DNA of 64,000 nt from Flammeovirgaceae bacterium (lineage in GTDB: Bacteria > Bacteroidota > Bacteroidia > Cytophagales > Cyclobacteriaceae): assembly GCA_021298355.1 (NCBI GenBank), contig JAJTEH010000006.1, positions 1 through 64,000 on the forward strand. The letters run 5' to 3'. The notes beneath the pieces are model-generated. The model was not told the DNA's origin. It ran no database searches and worked only from the letters and a program-made list of their open reading frames with translations. Shown piece by piece: positions 8,888-18,063 of the stretch. The translations under genes were made by a program, and so were the position numbers. The stretch's first letter is position 1. Each line of letters opens with the position of its first letter.

Positions 8888-9946
8888 ATGGAAAAGAATG
8901 TTTTAAAAATGAATTTGCAATGCCCTATGCCCCAATTGGATTTCGATAAGATAACCTTGGGACATGGCAGTGGCGGCACGCTTACCCAAAAATTGTTAGA
9001 CAGCGGTGTGTTTACTGTTTTAGCTAACCCCTATTTAAACCAAAAGCACGATGGAGCCACGCTTACTATACAAGGACCATTGGCGTTTAGTACCGATAGT
9101 TACGTGATTTCTCCTGTGTTTTTTCCGGGAGGTAATATTGGTGAACTCGCTGTTAACGGTACGGTAAATGATTTGGCGATGTGTGGAGCCTTGCCTCAGT
9201 TTTTATCTCTCTCGTTTATACTGGAAGAAGGATTGTTGCTAACAGAATTTTGGGAGATTTTAACCAGCATTAAGCAAGCCTGCGATAAGGCAGGTGTGTA
9301 TGTAGTAACCGGTGATACTAAAGTGGTAGAGCGCGGTAAAGGAGACAAAATTTTTATTACTACCTCGGGTATTGGAACTATCCATCCGCGCGCTACTATT
9401 TCGACTGCGGCAATTGAGGCCGGAGATAAAGTTATAGTAAGCCATAGTATAGCAGCACACGGAATGGCCATTATGTCGGTAAGGAAAGGATTAGAGTTTG
9501 ATTCGACCATCATGAGCGATACAAGGCCACTTAATGGTAGTGTAAAAAAGCTGTTGGATGAGTTTGGTGATGCGATTCATTTCTTGCGCGACCCAACGCG
9601 TGGTGGTGTAGCCTCTGTGCTTAATGAAATTGCCAGCGATGCATCGGTAGGTATCGATATTTATCAAAAAGATATACCTATTGAAGAATCGGTAGCCAGT
9701 GCATGCGAAATATTAGGGCTTGATCCGCTGTATGTAGCCAACGAAGGTGTGTTTATTGCAATAGTAAAAGCTTCGCAAGCAGAAGCAGTAGTTACCCGGT
9801 TACGCGAAAGTAGTGAAACAGCGCACGCTTCTTGTATTGGTGAAATAACTACAAGCCATCCGCGACAAGTACTTTTAACAAGTGCGATTGGTGGAAAAAG
9901 AGTAGTAAACCGATTAACGGGCGAACAGCTTCCAAGAATTTGCTGA
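8888..9946 (+). CDS. hypE: Hydrogenase maturation factor HypE
   Basis: HypE (352 aa, PurM/AIR-synthase fold) dehydrates the thiocarboxamide on its C-terminal cysteine to thiocyanate, the source of the cyanide ligands. The protein ends exactly in PRIC, the carbamoylated terminal Cys. Other landmarks are GHGSGGTLTQKLL, FSTDSYVISPVFFPGG, VTGDTKVVERG and DPTRGGVASVLNEIA. The ATG at 8909 is an alternative start that would remove seven residues. The TGA shares its last base with the ATG of the next gene (TGATG), so coupling is strong. Confidence 0.96.
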   Translation: MEKNVLKMNLQCPMPQLDFDKITLGHGSGGTLTQKLLDSGVFTVLANPYLNQKHDGATLTIQGPLAFSTDSYVISPVFFPGGNIGELAVNGTVNDLAMCGALPQFLSLSFILEEGLLLTEFWEILTSIKQACDKAGVYVVTGDTKVVERGKGDKIFITTSGIGTIHPRATISTAAIEAGDKVIVSHSIAAHGMAIMSVRKGLEFDSTIMSDTRPLNGSVKKLLDEFGDAIHFLRDPTRGGVASVLNEIASDASVGIDIYQKDIPIEESVASACEILGLDPLYVANEGVFIAIVKASQAEAVVTRLRESSETAHASCIGEITTSHPRQVLLTSAIGGKRVVNRLTGEQLPRIC

Positions 9947-11046
9947 TGGATACGCAAAAGAGTTTATCGTGTGTTTATCCGGTACGAGATAAGCGCATAT
10001 TTAAAGGAGATGAAAAAAGTCCGTTTCTGGCACCGCGCGGAGTATTTATCCACGAGAACCTATTGCTTGTAGCCGACACAGGACAGAACCGCGTTTTTAT
10101 TTGGAAGGAATTTCCGAAGGGTACACATCAAGCAGCAGATCTTGTTCTGGGGCAAGATGAACAGCATGAAACCGGAAGAAATAAAAATAAGTTTGTTACG
10201 GGTGCATCGCTTCAATATCCTTCGGGTATATGGAGTGATGGCAAACGGTTAGTTGTTGCTGATGCGTGGAACCACAGGGTGTTGATCTGGCATACTTTTC
10301 CAACCCATAACGGACAACAGGCTGATGTTGTACTAGGCCAACCTGATTTTACCAGTAACGAGCCCAATGTATATGGATTAGGAAAAGCACCCAGCGCTAA
10401 AAGTTTGTATTGGTGTTACGGAGTTTTTGTACATAACGAAAAGCTATTTATAGCCGATACAGGCAACCGAAGAGTTTTGGTTTACCATACCCTGCCGAAA
10501 GAAAATTATGCTGCAGCAGATGCTGTGATAGGTGCTACCTCTTTTACCGAAAAAGAGTATGACCCACAGTCAGCTATATGGCCTTACTCGATTAAACTAA
10601 GTGAACAAGGTGAAGTAGCCATAACCGATACACAATACTTCCGGGTTTTGTATTGGGCGAATGTGGAAGATGCCTTACACAAATCTGCGGCAGTAGTTTT
10701 TGGCCAGCCGGATTTGGTAAGCAACGGCCAGAATCAATATCTATTAAAGCCTGATGCTCATACGCTAAACTGGTGCTATGATAGTCAGTTTTTTAACGGT
10801 GGTCTATGGATTGCCGACACGGGCAATAGCCGGTTGTTGTGGCATCCGGAAATTGCGAAGCAAAATAGTGCCAAAGCCCTTCAGCTTATAGGCCATGGTG
10901 ATTTTGTAACCGGAAGTGAAAACATGGAAACAGTTTTAACAACGGAACATTCGTTGTATTGGCCCTTCTCCCTTTCTTGTAACCAACACGAAATGGCGGT
11001 AGCCGATACGGGTAATCATAGAATTATTTTATATAAACTAATATGA
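9946..11046 (+). CDS. NHL-repeat beta-propeller protein in the hyp operon
   Basis: This 366-residue protein is built from NHL-type blades. The signature ADTGQNRVFIW / ADAWNHRVLIW / ADTGNRRVLVY / ADTGNSRLLW / ADTGNHRIILY recurs about every 55-75 residues, and degenerate blades (ITDTQYFRVLYW) make up a six- or so bladed propeller. No signal peptide is visible, so it is probably cytoplasmic. The ATG at 9946 overlaps the hypE stop by one base, and its own end overlaps the permease start by 4 nt. It is therefore a genuine operon member and may scaffold a hydrogenase or maturation complex (inference). The enzyme or ligand is unknown. Confidence 0.85.
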   Translation: MDTQKSLSCVYPVRDKRIFKGDEKSPFLAPRGVFIHENLLLVADTGQNRVFIWKEFPKGTHQAADLVLGQDEQHETGRNKNKFVTGASLQYPSGIWSDGKRLVVADAWNHRVLIWHTFPTHNGQQADVVLGQPDFTSNEPNVYGLGKAPSAKSLYWCYGVFVHNEKLFIADTGNRRVLVYHTLPKENYAAADAVIGATSFTEKEYDPQSAIWPYSIKLSEQGEVAITDTQYFRVLYWANVEDALHKSAAVVFGQPDLVSNGQNQYLLKPDAHTLNWCYDSQFFNGGLWIADTGNSRLLWHPEIAKQNSAKALQLIGHGDFVTGSENMETVLTTEHSLYWPFSLSCNQHEMAVADTGNHRIILYKLI

Positions 11047-11672
11047 CAACATTGTTCTCCATTTTATTTGCAGCGGTTGTAGGATTTGGACATGCCTTTG
11101 AGGCAGACCATTTAGTAGCCGTGAGCAACCTAGTTACCAAACGCTCGAAGTTAAGATTGGCGCTGCGCGATGGTGTTTACTGGGGATTAGGACATACTTC
11201 TACTATCTTGCTAGTAGGTTTAGTTATCATAGCCGGAAAACTTGCCATCGATGAGATTTACTTTAGCTATCTGGAAGCCTGTGTTGGCGTTATGTTAGTT
11301 GTAATTGGATTGGTGCGGTTGAGAACGTTGATAAAGATTAATCAGCACGAACACCTGCATTTGTTTCAAGACGATAATCACCATCACCATGTAGCGTATG
11401 GTATTGGGGCAGTACATGGTTTAGCCGGTAGTGGTGTGATGGTGCTTTTAGTGATGACAGAAATAAAGGAAACATTACCCAGTTTGTTGTATTTGTTGGT
11501 ATTTGGGGTTGGCTCAGTATTAGGCATGGTGGTTGCCTCGGGGTTGTTTAGTCTTCCGTTTTCGAAACTCTTTACACAAAATAGAAAAATGCAGATGGTG
11601 CTAATTTTGGTTTCATCTGCGTTATGTATTTTTCTGGGCGGTAAAATAATATATGAAAACCTAATGGGGTAA
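11043..11672 (+). CDS. UreH/NicO-type nickel permease-like membrane protein
   Basis: This 209-residue protein has about six membrane segments. Near the N-terminus H17-AFEADH23 resembles the HAxDADH helix motif that selects nickel in NiCoT and UreH/NicO permeases. A histidine-rich cytoplasmic or periplasmic loop (NQHEHLHLF, DDNHHHHVAYG) separates the two halves, and the second half opens with GIGAVHGLAGSG. Position inside a complete hyp operon makes nickel supply to HypA/HypB the obvious role. The start overlaps the NHL gene by 4 nt. Family placement rests on motifs; transport direction cannot be read from sequence. Confidence 0.82.
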   Translation: MTTLFSILFAAVVGFGHAFEADHLVAVSNLVTKRSKLRLALRDGVYWGLGHTSTILLVGLVIIAGKLAIDEIYFSYLEACVGVMLVVIGLVRLRTLIKINQHEHLHLFQDDNHHHHVAYGIGAVHGLAGSGVMVLLVMTEIKETLPSLLYLLVFGVGSVLGMVVASGLFSLPFSKLFTQNRKMQMVLILVSSALCIFLGGKIIYENLMG

Positions 11673-11674
11673 CT

Positions 11675-11893
11675 ATGGCAAGACTACATGAAGTTGGAAA
11701 AGAAAATTTATTGCGCGCCCTGGCAGCATACGAAATTGCTATTGTGAAAGATGACGGTAACCATGTATATACAGAGGCGGAATATTGTGTTGAAATAGAG
11801 AGCGACAGTTTGTATAGGCTAAGTCAGGATGGGTACGTAATTGCACCATACGACAACTTAGATGAATTATGCAGCATGATAAAAATGGGATGA
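11675..11893 (+). CDS. 72-aa uncharacterised protein in the hyp operon
   Basis: This small soluble acidic protein starts MARLHEVGKENLLRALAAYE and ends DELCSMIKMG. I recognise no domain. It begins 2 nt after the permease stop and its TGA overlaps the next ATG (ATGA), so the tight coupling on both sides supports it as real. No transmembrane segment or CxxC motif is present; its only cysteines are two isolated ones. It might be an accessory factor of nickel or hydrogenase metabolism, by location only. Confidence 0.7.
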   Translation: MARLHEVGKENLLRALAAYEIAIVKDDGNHVYTEAEYCVEIESDSLYRLSQDGYVIAPYDNLDELCSMIKMG

Positions 11894-12456
11894 TGCAGAA
11901 GAAAGAATTGATAGTAGTAGGACTTTCGGCTAGTGCCTCGCAAGATGGAAAAAACTATTCGCTGATTTTGCAAGACACCACAAGCGAACGTAAAATACCC
12001 ATTTTGATTGGTGTGAACGAAGGGCAATCTATTGCGTTGGTGATGGAGAAGTTGAAAACCAACAGGCCCATTACACATGAGTTATTCAAAAACACGTTAG
12101 AAGCGTTAGGCGCTACCTTGCAAGAAGTGCTGATAAAAGATATTGATAACGGAATATTTTATGCATCAATCTTTGTGGTGAATGAAACTAAACAAAAGAT
12201 AGAAATCGATGCGCGGCCTTCGGATGCGATAGCGTTAGCAGTTCGTTTTGGTTGTCCGATTTTTACGTATGAGTTTGTGATAAACGAAGCTGCCGTGATT
12301 GAAGACTCGGGTAAGCTAAACTTAAAGCGTGGATCGTTTGCAGAATATACCTTAGAAGAACTCGAAGAATTGTTAGCGAGTATATTGGCTAAAGAAGATT
12401 ACGAAAGTGCAGCCCGCGTGCGCGATGTAATTGAAAGAAGAAAATCGGTTGGCTAG
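11890..12456 (+). CDS. Bifunctional nuclease (DUF151) domain protein with C-terminal UVR motif
   Basis: The protein has 188 residues from the ATG at 11890, which overlaps the previous stop as ATGA; an earlier in-frame start at 11869 lies inside the upstream gene. The BFN/DUF151 core is visible (IPILIGVNEGQSIAL, RPITHELFKNTLEALG, EIDARPSDAIALAVRFGCPI). A UVR-type helical hairpin closes the protein (LEELLASILAKEDYESAARV). Members of the family have reported DNase/RNase activity. It is a common Bacteroidota housekeeping gene, here the last gene of the operon. Confidence 0.88.
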   Translation: MMQKKELIVVGLSASASQDGKNYSLILQDTTSERKIPILIGVNEGQSIALVMEKLKTNRPITHELFKNTLEALGATLQEVLIKDIDNGIFYASIFVVNETKQKIEIDARPSDAIALAVRFGCPIFTYEFVINEAAVIEDSGKLNLKRGSFAEYTLEELEELLASILAKEDYESAARVRDVIERRKSVG

Positions 12457-12653
12457 CTTATTGATGAAATTCTTGTACTTACAATTTCTTTTCTAAACGA
12501 AGTACACTAGCTGGTGCTAAAGGTACTATCACGATTTGATTGTTGACGTATTAATTTAGCATGGCTTGTGCAAGTACTTTCAGGTATATGCAAAGCTGGA
12601 GGGTACACATACCAACACACACCATCCGCGCTAGGTAGGTTAACTTAACATTA

Positions 12654-12687
12654 TTCCTCAGAGTCCCCTGCGAGTGATTCTGAGGAA
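12654..12687. terminator. Hairpin between convergent genes
   Basis: TTCCTCAGA (12654-12662) and TCTGAGGAA (12679-12687) make a perfect 9-bp stem with a 16-nt loop. It lies between the end of the BFN/UVR gene on the plus strand and the end of the PorP gene on the minus strand, so it can serve as a bidirectional terminator. No long T-tract follows on either side. Confidence 0.6.
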
Positions 12688-12701
12688 GTGAAGAGATTAA
12701 T

Positions 12702-13604
12702 TTAAAAATTACTTAACGATCTATCGTGTGCATCGAAGGCGGCTAACTTTATTCCGAAAAGTATTTCGTGTGTGGTAAACTGAGTACCTACAGAATTATT
12801 GCTAGGCAATTCAAATACATATCCGAAACGGATTTCTTCTTTCAATAACGTTTGTACCAATACTCCATAATTGTTGAAGTTTCTTGTAAACACACCGATT
12901 GTATGAATGGCATTGATGTTAACGTTGCAGGCCACATCCACAGAGGCGGGTGCGCCACGTACGCCTTTTACCAGAACAGTTGGTTTTAACCGAATACGTT
13001 CGTTAAAATAATGCACGTAACCCGCCATCAGATACGCGTGTTGATTATACAATTGAAATTCTTGTCCTCCATTTTTAAAAGTAGAAGGCAACAACCGTGG
13101 TACAGAAAAGCCGATAAAGAACTTTTCACTTTTTACAATAGCACCGGCACCGATGTTTAAACGAGTTCCGCGATCTCCACCTATAAAAGCATTATCACCC
13201 GGATCGAATAAATTAAGTTCTGTATAATCTGTTTTAAAATTTTGAACACCGGCCTGCATACCAAAACTAAACACAGCTTCTTTAAATTGAATTTTATAAG
13301 ATGCCGAAGCGTTTATTTCTGTGTTCGAGATGTTTCCGATTTTATCATTTAAAAGCACAAGTCCTACTCCTATTTTATTTTTTAGCAACGAAGTATGTCC
13401 GCTTACATTAATTGTTTTCGGACTACCTTCCAGGCCAGTCCATTGCGTGCGGTAGCTAGCCGTTAAATTTAAATTGTTGTTTAATCCAGCATAAGCAGGA
13501 TTTATTACCAAAGGATTGAGCATGTATTGCGCATAGAGGGGATCTTGCTGTGCCTTTGCATTGTAGAAAATGATACACGCAATAAGTAGGAAAAGTTTTT
13601 TCAT
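12702..13604 (-). CDS. PorP/SprF family T9SS-associated outer-membrane protein
   Basis: This 300-residue protein has a signal peptide (MKKLFLLIACIIFYNAKAQ) followed by the PorP/SprF hallmark QQDPLYAQYMLNPLVINPAYAG and SYRTQWTGLEGSPKT. The remainder is an alternating beta-barrel pattern. PorP/SprF proteins are usually encoded beside T9SS cargo with a type B C-terminal domain and help to retain or secrete it. Here the BspA-like gene lies 5 nt upstream and ends with exactly such a domain, so the two form one unit. Confidence 0.95.
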   Translation of the reverse strand: MKKLFLLIACIIFYNAKAQQDPLYAQYMLNPLVINPAYAGLNNNLNLTASYRTQWTGLEGSPKTINVSGHTSLLKNKIGVGLVLLNDKIGNISNTEINASASYKIQFKEAVFSFGMQAGVQNFKTDYTELNLFDPGDNAFIGGDRGTRLNIGAGAIVKSEKFFIGFSVPRLLPSTFKNGGQEFQLYNQHAYLMAGYVHYFNERIRLKPTVLVKGVRGAPASVDVACNVNINAIHTIGVFTRNFNNYGVLVQTLLKEEIRFGYVFELPSNNSVGTQFTTHEILFGIKLAAFDAHDRSLSNF

Positions 13605-13609
13605 GTATT

Positions 13610-16600
13610 TTATTTTTTTATCACCAAGTATCCTGTTTCAGATTTTCTTCCTGAACTAAATTGTATTTTGTAGAAATAAGTGCCGGAAGGTAATTCTTGC
13701 CCATTTTTATTCTTTCCGGTAAACACAACTGTTTGGTTGTTGTAGTTTATCCCTTCCCAAACCACATCGCCCCATCTGTTAAAGATGCTTACTTTGTTGT
13801 TTTGTGTTTCGGGTAAAACATCGATGTATTGAATGATAAATTTTTCGTTTTGTAAATCGTTATTCGGTGAAATACCATTGTATACTTCAATATTTCCGAT
13901 TACTTCAATTTCAAAAAGTTGAGTGGCACAATTAGCGTCTGTATCGCAGGCACGAATGGTAATGTTTTCTCTGCCGGAAAAAGAAATATCCGTATAGTCT
14001 ACCGTTAGTACACCATCTACTACTTCGGCCAATGCTCCGCTAGGTGGTGGCACAGAAACCGTAATAGAGTTTACATCTAAATTATTGTTTAGTGTTGTAA
14101 TTAGATCTACCAGGTTGAGAGATGCTGTGCCTCCTATATTCGTTGCCAGCGTTTCGGGTGTTATAGTTACTTCACCTCCTGGTGTTGTTACTGTAAAATC
14201 GCTGGCACTGGTGGCAGTGTTGCCTGCTACGGTAACCAAAATTTTTCCTGTAGTTGCACCTATAGGTACAGATGTAGTAATAGAGGTTGCTGTGCTTGCT
14301 GTAACAACTGCTGTTGTTCCATTGAAAGCAGCAACATTGTTAGCAGGCGTTGTACTGAAATTGGTTCCTGTGATGGTGACAGTTGTGCCCACAGTACCAC
14401 TTAGTGGGGTGAAAGATGTTATTGTAGGTGGTTGAATAACGGTAAAGTCAGACGCGCTAGTTGCAGAATTTCCGGCAACGGTAACTGAAATCTTTCCTGT
14501 AGTTGCACCTGTAGGTACAGCTGTAGTAATAGAGGTTGCTGTGCTTGCTGTAACAACTGCTGCTGTTCCATTGAAAACAACAACATTGTTAGCAGGCGTT
14601 GTGCTGAAGTTTGCACCATTAATTATAACCGATGTGCCAACTGCACCACTAGTTGGTGTGAAATTTGTAATTACCGGAATCAAAGGTGCGCCTACCAAAG
14701 CATCTCCTGTTATTGTCCACGCGCGTGTTATGTCTAAAGAAGTTCTGAATACTTGTCCGGCTGTAGTATAAAAAAGTCCGCCTGCGCCAAGCGAAACATT
14801 TGTTGGAATTTTTGTTTCACCCGTTGTTAACGTTGCCCAACCTTCCAGAATGGAATCGTAATTTGCAATAGAAATAGCCGTACCGTTTAACATGCCAGTC
14901 ATATTTGTTACGTTACTTATATTCCAACTGCTAAGGTTTTGATTGAAAGCGATAGCATTATTAAACATATTAGCCATATTTATTACTTTACCTACATTCC
15001 ATACAGAGATGTCTTGGTTGAATGAAGTAGCATTGTTAAACATAGAACTTGCAACTGTAACGTTACTAATGTTCCAAGAACTGATGTCGCTATTAAAGGA
15101 AGATGCCCCGTTAAACATGCTAGTCATATTGGTAACTTTGCTCACATTCCATCCACTAAGGTTTTGGTTAAAAGCCAATGCACCTAAGAAAGCACTATTC
15201 ATATTTGTTACGTTACCCACATTCCAACTGCTTATGTCTCCATTAAATATATCAGCATTTTGAAACATACCGGTCATACTAGTAACCTTACCAACATTCC
15301 AGCTATTTAAATTTTGATTGAAGGCATCCGCTTCTTGAAACATGGCATCTAACTTTGTAACGTTAGCTACATTCCAACTGCCTATGTTTCCGTTAAAGGC
15401 GCGTGTATATTCGAACATAAAACTCATGTCAGTAACTAGTCCAACATTCCATGTGCTTATGTCTCCATTAAAGGCCCAAGCATCGCTAAACATGTAGTGC
15501 ATCGTGGTTACTTTGCTAACATCCCACGTGCTTAAATTTTGATTCAACGAACGCGCATCGCGGAACATAAAAGACATATCTGTTACTTTTGATACATTCC
15601 AATTGCTCAAGCTTTGATTGAATACAAACGCTTGGTCAAACATGTATTTCATGCTGGTAACGTTGCTTACATTCCATGTATTCAAGGGTTGATTGAATAC
15701 TGAAGATGCGAACATGCTTTCCATTAAAGTTACGTTACTCACGTTCCACATGCTTATATCCTGATTAAAGGCTTTCGCTTGGATAAACATGAACCTCATA
15801 TCTGTTACGTTTCCCACGTTCCAACTACTTAAGTCTCCATTAAATGTTGATGTGCTACCAAACATTGCGTACATGTTAGTAACCTTACTAACATTCCAAT
15901 TGCTAACATCACCATTAAATGGTGTTTGGTTAAACATATTTGCCATACTGGTAACGTTGCCTACATTCCAATTACTCAAATCACCATTAAAAGCAATAGC
16001 TTGATTAAACATACCGCCCATGTCGGTTACTTTGCTCACATCCCAGGCGTTTAGGTTTTGGTTAAAAAAATCTGTTCGGGCAAACATACCCGACATATCA
16101 GTAACCTTACTTACATTCCATCCACTAATGTTTCTGTTAAACACATCAGCTTGTGAAAACATACCAGACATATTGGTAACATTTCCAACGTTCCAATTGC
16201 TAATATTTCCGTTAAAGGCACGCGCTTTATCAAACATGCCCGACATGGTGATAACTTTGCTTACATCCCAATTATTTAAATCTTGATTAAACACACTGGC
16301 TGATGTGAACATGCCGGACATGTTGGTAACATTACTCACATTCCAGTTACCAATGTTTTGATTAAATGCTGAAGCGAATGTGAACATCTGCGACATATTG
16401 GTTACACTCACCGTATTCCAATTACTAATATTGCCATTAAACAATTCCGCACGCCAGAACATGTAACTCATGTTAAGCACTTTACTTACGTCCCAATTAT
16501 TCAAATCCTGATTGAAGGAAGAAGCATCTTCAAACATCCTCGTCATGGTATTCACCTTGCTTACATTCCACGTGCCGATATTGCCATTGAAGTCTCTGGC

Positions 16601-17176
16601 ACGATAAAACATATAGTCCATAGTGGTTACATTGCTTGTATTCCATCCGCTTAAGTCGGCATTGAATAGTCGAGCTTCTCTAAACGCATAATCCATTCTA
16701 GTAACTTGACTTACATCGGGTGCATCTGTAGCATTACAAACAAGGAGGTCGCATCCATAAAAAGAAGAGGACATGGAAGTCCACACCGGGCTTCCCCATC
16801 GTTCTATACTAAGAATTTTTCTTCTCTCAGAACCATTAAAGAAAAAAAGTCCTGGGAAATTACCTGTAATTTCAATCTGGTAAATGTTGCCGTTTGTTAG
16901 TCCGGTAATGGTATAGTTGCCAACATGCCCAGTTACAGAGCCATTGCCAACTCCAGTATTAGTAAGATTGGTCCAAGTAACGTTATAAGCATAGGTTGGA
17001 CCTATATTCGTAACCGGTATTGTAATCGTTCCGGTTGTTGTAGACCATCTCGTTAAAAAACTTCCTGTACCACCAAATACAGAATTATACTTAAGCAAAA
17101 TAATGCATAGAATAAAAAAAAGTTTTTTGAAGTAAAATCTTTTTTGGAATACAACCACTTGACTACTTGTTTGCAT
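13610..17176 (-). CDS. BspA-like (DUF285) 24-repeat surface protein with TIG domains and T9SS type B domain
   Basis: This is a 1188-residue secreted protein. The N-terminal hydrophobic segment (FFILCIILLKYNSVFG) is the export signal. Residues about 150-760 hold 24 units of about 24 residues, W(N/D)VSKVTxMxxMFxxAxxFN, the BspA-like DUF285 repeat. Units alternate FNGDIS- and FNQNL-type cores; two units (after SMANMFNQTPFNGD and MFASSVFNQP) are shorter. Two IPT/TIG domains (about 840-1000) follow, then an Ig-like stretch, then a T9SS type B (CHU_C) domain starting YNGISPNNDLQNEKF and ending GYLVIKK. It is predicted as an adhesin-like surface protein secreted with the adjacent PorP. The binding partner is unknown. 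Confidence 0.93.
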   Translation of the reverse strand: MQTSSQVVVFQKRFYFKKLFFILCIILLKYNSVFGGTGSFLTRWSTTTGTITIPVTNIGPTYAYNVTWTNLTNTGVGNGSVTGHVGNYTITGLTNGNIYQIEITGNFPGLFFFNGSERRKILSIERWGSPVWTSMSSSFYGCDLLVCNATDAPDVSQVTRMDYAFREARLFNADLSGWNTSNVTTMDYMFYRARDFNGNIGTWNVSKVNTMTRMFEDASSFNQDLNNWDVSKVLNMSYMFWRAELFNGNISNWNTVSVTNMSQMFTFASAFNQNIGNWNVSNVTNMSGMFTSASVFNQDLNNWDVSKVITMSGMFDKARAFNGNISNWNVGNVTNMSGMFSQADVFNRNISGWNVSKVTDMSGMFARTDFFNQNLNAWDVSKVTDMGGMFNQAIAFNGDLSNWNVGNVTSMANMFNQTPFNGDVSNWNVSKVTNMYAMFGSTSTFNGDLSSWNVGNVTDMRFMFIQAKAFNQDISMWNVSNVTLMESMFASSVFNQPLNTWNVSNVTSMKYMFDQAFVFNQSLSNWNVSKVTDMSFMFRDARSLNQNLSTWDVSKVTTMHYMFSDAWAFNGDISTWNVGLVTDMSFMFEYTRAFNGNIGSWNVANVTKLDAMFQEADAFNQNLNSWNVGKVTSMTGMFQNADIFNGDISSWNVGNVTNMNSAFLGALAFNQNLSGWNVSKVTNMTSMFNGASSFNSDISSWNISNVTVASSMFNNATSFNQDISVWNVGKVINMANMFNNAIAFNQNLSSWNISNVTNMTGMLNGTAISIANYDSILEGWATLTTGETKIPTNVSLGAGGLFYTTAGQVFRTSLDITRAWTITGDALVGAPLIPVITNFTPTSGAVGTSVIINGANFSTTPANNVVVFNGTAAVVTASTATSITTAVPTGATTGKISVTVAGNSATSASDFTVIQPPTITSFTPLSGTVGTTVTITGTNFSTTPANNVAAFNGTTAVVTASTATSITTSVPIGATTGKILVTVAGNTATSASDFTVTTPGGEVTITPETLATNIGGTASLNLVDLITTLNNNLDVNSITVSVPPPSGALAEVVDGVLTVDYTDISFSGRENITIRACDTDANCATQLFEIEVIGNIEVYNGISPNNDLQNEKFIIQYIDVLPETQNNKVSIFNRWGDVVWEGINYNNQTVVFTGKNKNGQELPSGTYFYKIQFSSGRKSETGYLVIKK
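14281..14620 (-). repeat. 249-bp tandem duplication encoding the two TIG domains
   Basis: The stretch beginning at 14281 (TAGAGGTTGCTGTGCTTGCT) recurs at 14530 almost unchanged over about 70 bp, an offset of 249 bp or 83 codons. The near identity at DNA level, including synonymous positions, points to recent duplication or gene conversion between the two TIG-coding units. Confidence 0.75.
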
Positions 17177-17311
17177 ATAAAAGATAAGTGATATAAAATT
17201 TAAATGACACTTGCAGAACTGTCATTCAAAATTGCAAGTAGAATTTTTGGTATGAAATAGCATAATGATGTGATAGCCATCCGTTGCTATTGGTACGATT
17301 GATACGAGCAG

Positions 17312-17941
17312 CTAAACTAATTTTTCGTGGATGGCTTAACTCACAGCTTCGGTTTGTGAGTGTACGTGTAACTTCTCGTATATTTTTTTGATGTGCGAGC
17401 GCACTGTATCTATGCTAATGGCGTGCTCCACTCCTATCATTTTATAACTGTTGCCTTTGCTAAGGGAAGTTAATACTTCTTTTTCTTTAGGAGTAAGCTG
17501 GTACGGGTTATCGTTTATTTTCTTTTGCTGCATAGCCTGTAAAACCATACGTGCAATGCTCGGACTCATGGGTGCGCCTCCTTCCATTACTTCATCGATA
17601 GCAGAAAAAAGTTTAGCCGAAATATGTTTCTTTAATAAATACCCGGAAGCTCCAGCGCAAATGGCATCAAACACATGTTGGTTGTCATCGAAAACAGTAA
17701 GCATCAGAATAGGTATATTTCTATCTATTGTTCTCACTTTGGCAACAGCTTCGATGCCCGACATACCGGGCATATCGATATCCATCAGTAACAAATCTGG
17801 ATCATATTCTTTTACATGATTGATTACCTCTAGGGGATTTTCAAAAGCTCCGAGTAATTTTATGCCATCATGTAGCAGAAGCATAGACTGAATACTATCT
17901 CTTAACAATGGGTTATCCTCGTATAATATCAAAGTATGCAT
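17312..17941 (-). pseudogene. NarL/LuxR-type response regulator with in-frame TAA near its C-terminus
   Basis: The receiver domain (phospho-acceptor D54 in LLLMDIDMPG) is followed by a LuxR helix-turn-helix (LTPKEKEVLTSLSKGNSYKM to TVRSHIKKIYEKLHVHS). The frame meets TAA at 17336-17338 after HSQTEAVS. Reading on gives AIHEKLV and then TAG, exactly the helix that normally closes this family (TEAVxKAIxxxLV). The stop therefore looks like a point change at a Lys position, leaving 201 of about 209 residues. Most of the fold remains, so the product may still work. It lies beside, and probably pairs with, the TPR histidine kinase upstream, which is also interrupted by TAA. Confidence 0.75.
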
Positions 17942-18063
17942 TATGTGCTAAAAGTTGAATAGTAAAAATGAGTGAAACTTTTCATACTTGCCATCGCATA
18001 ATCATGTTACAGGAGCAAGCTTATTAAACATATCTTACAATCTATTTCTTCGTTTTTTATTTT

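Noticed and set aside
3455-12456. NiFe hydrogenase large or small subunit inside the hyp operon
   Set aside because: No RxCGxC or DPCxxC type motif or [FeS] small-subunit signature was found in the frames read; only maturation genes are present.
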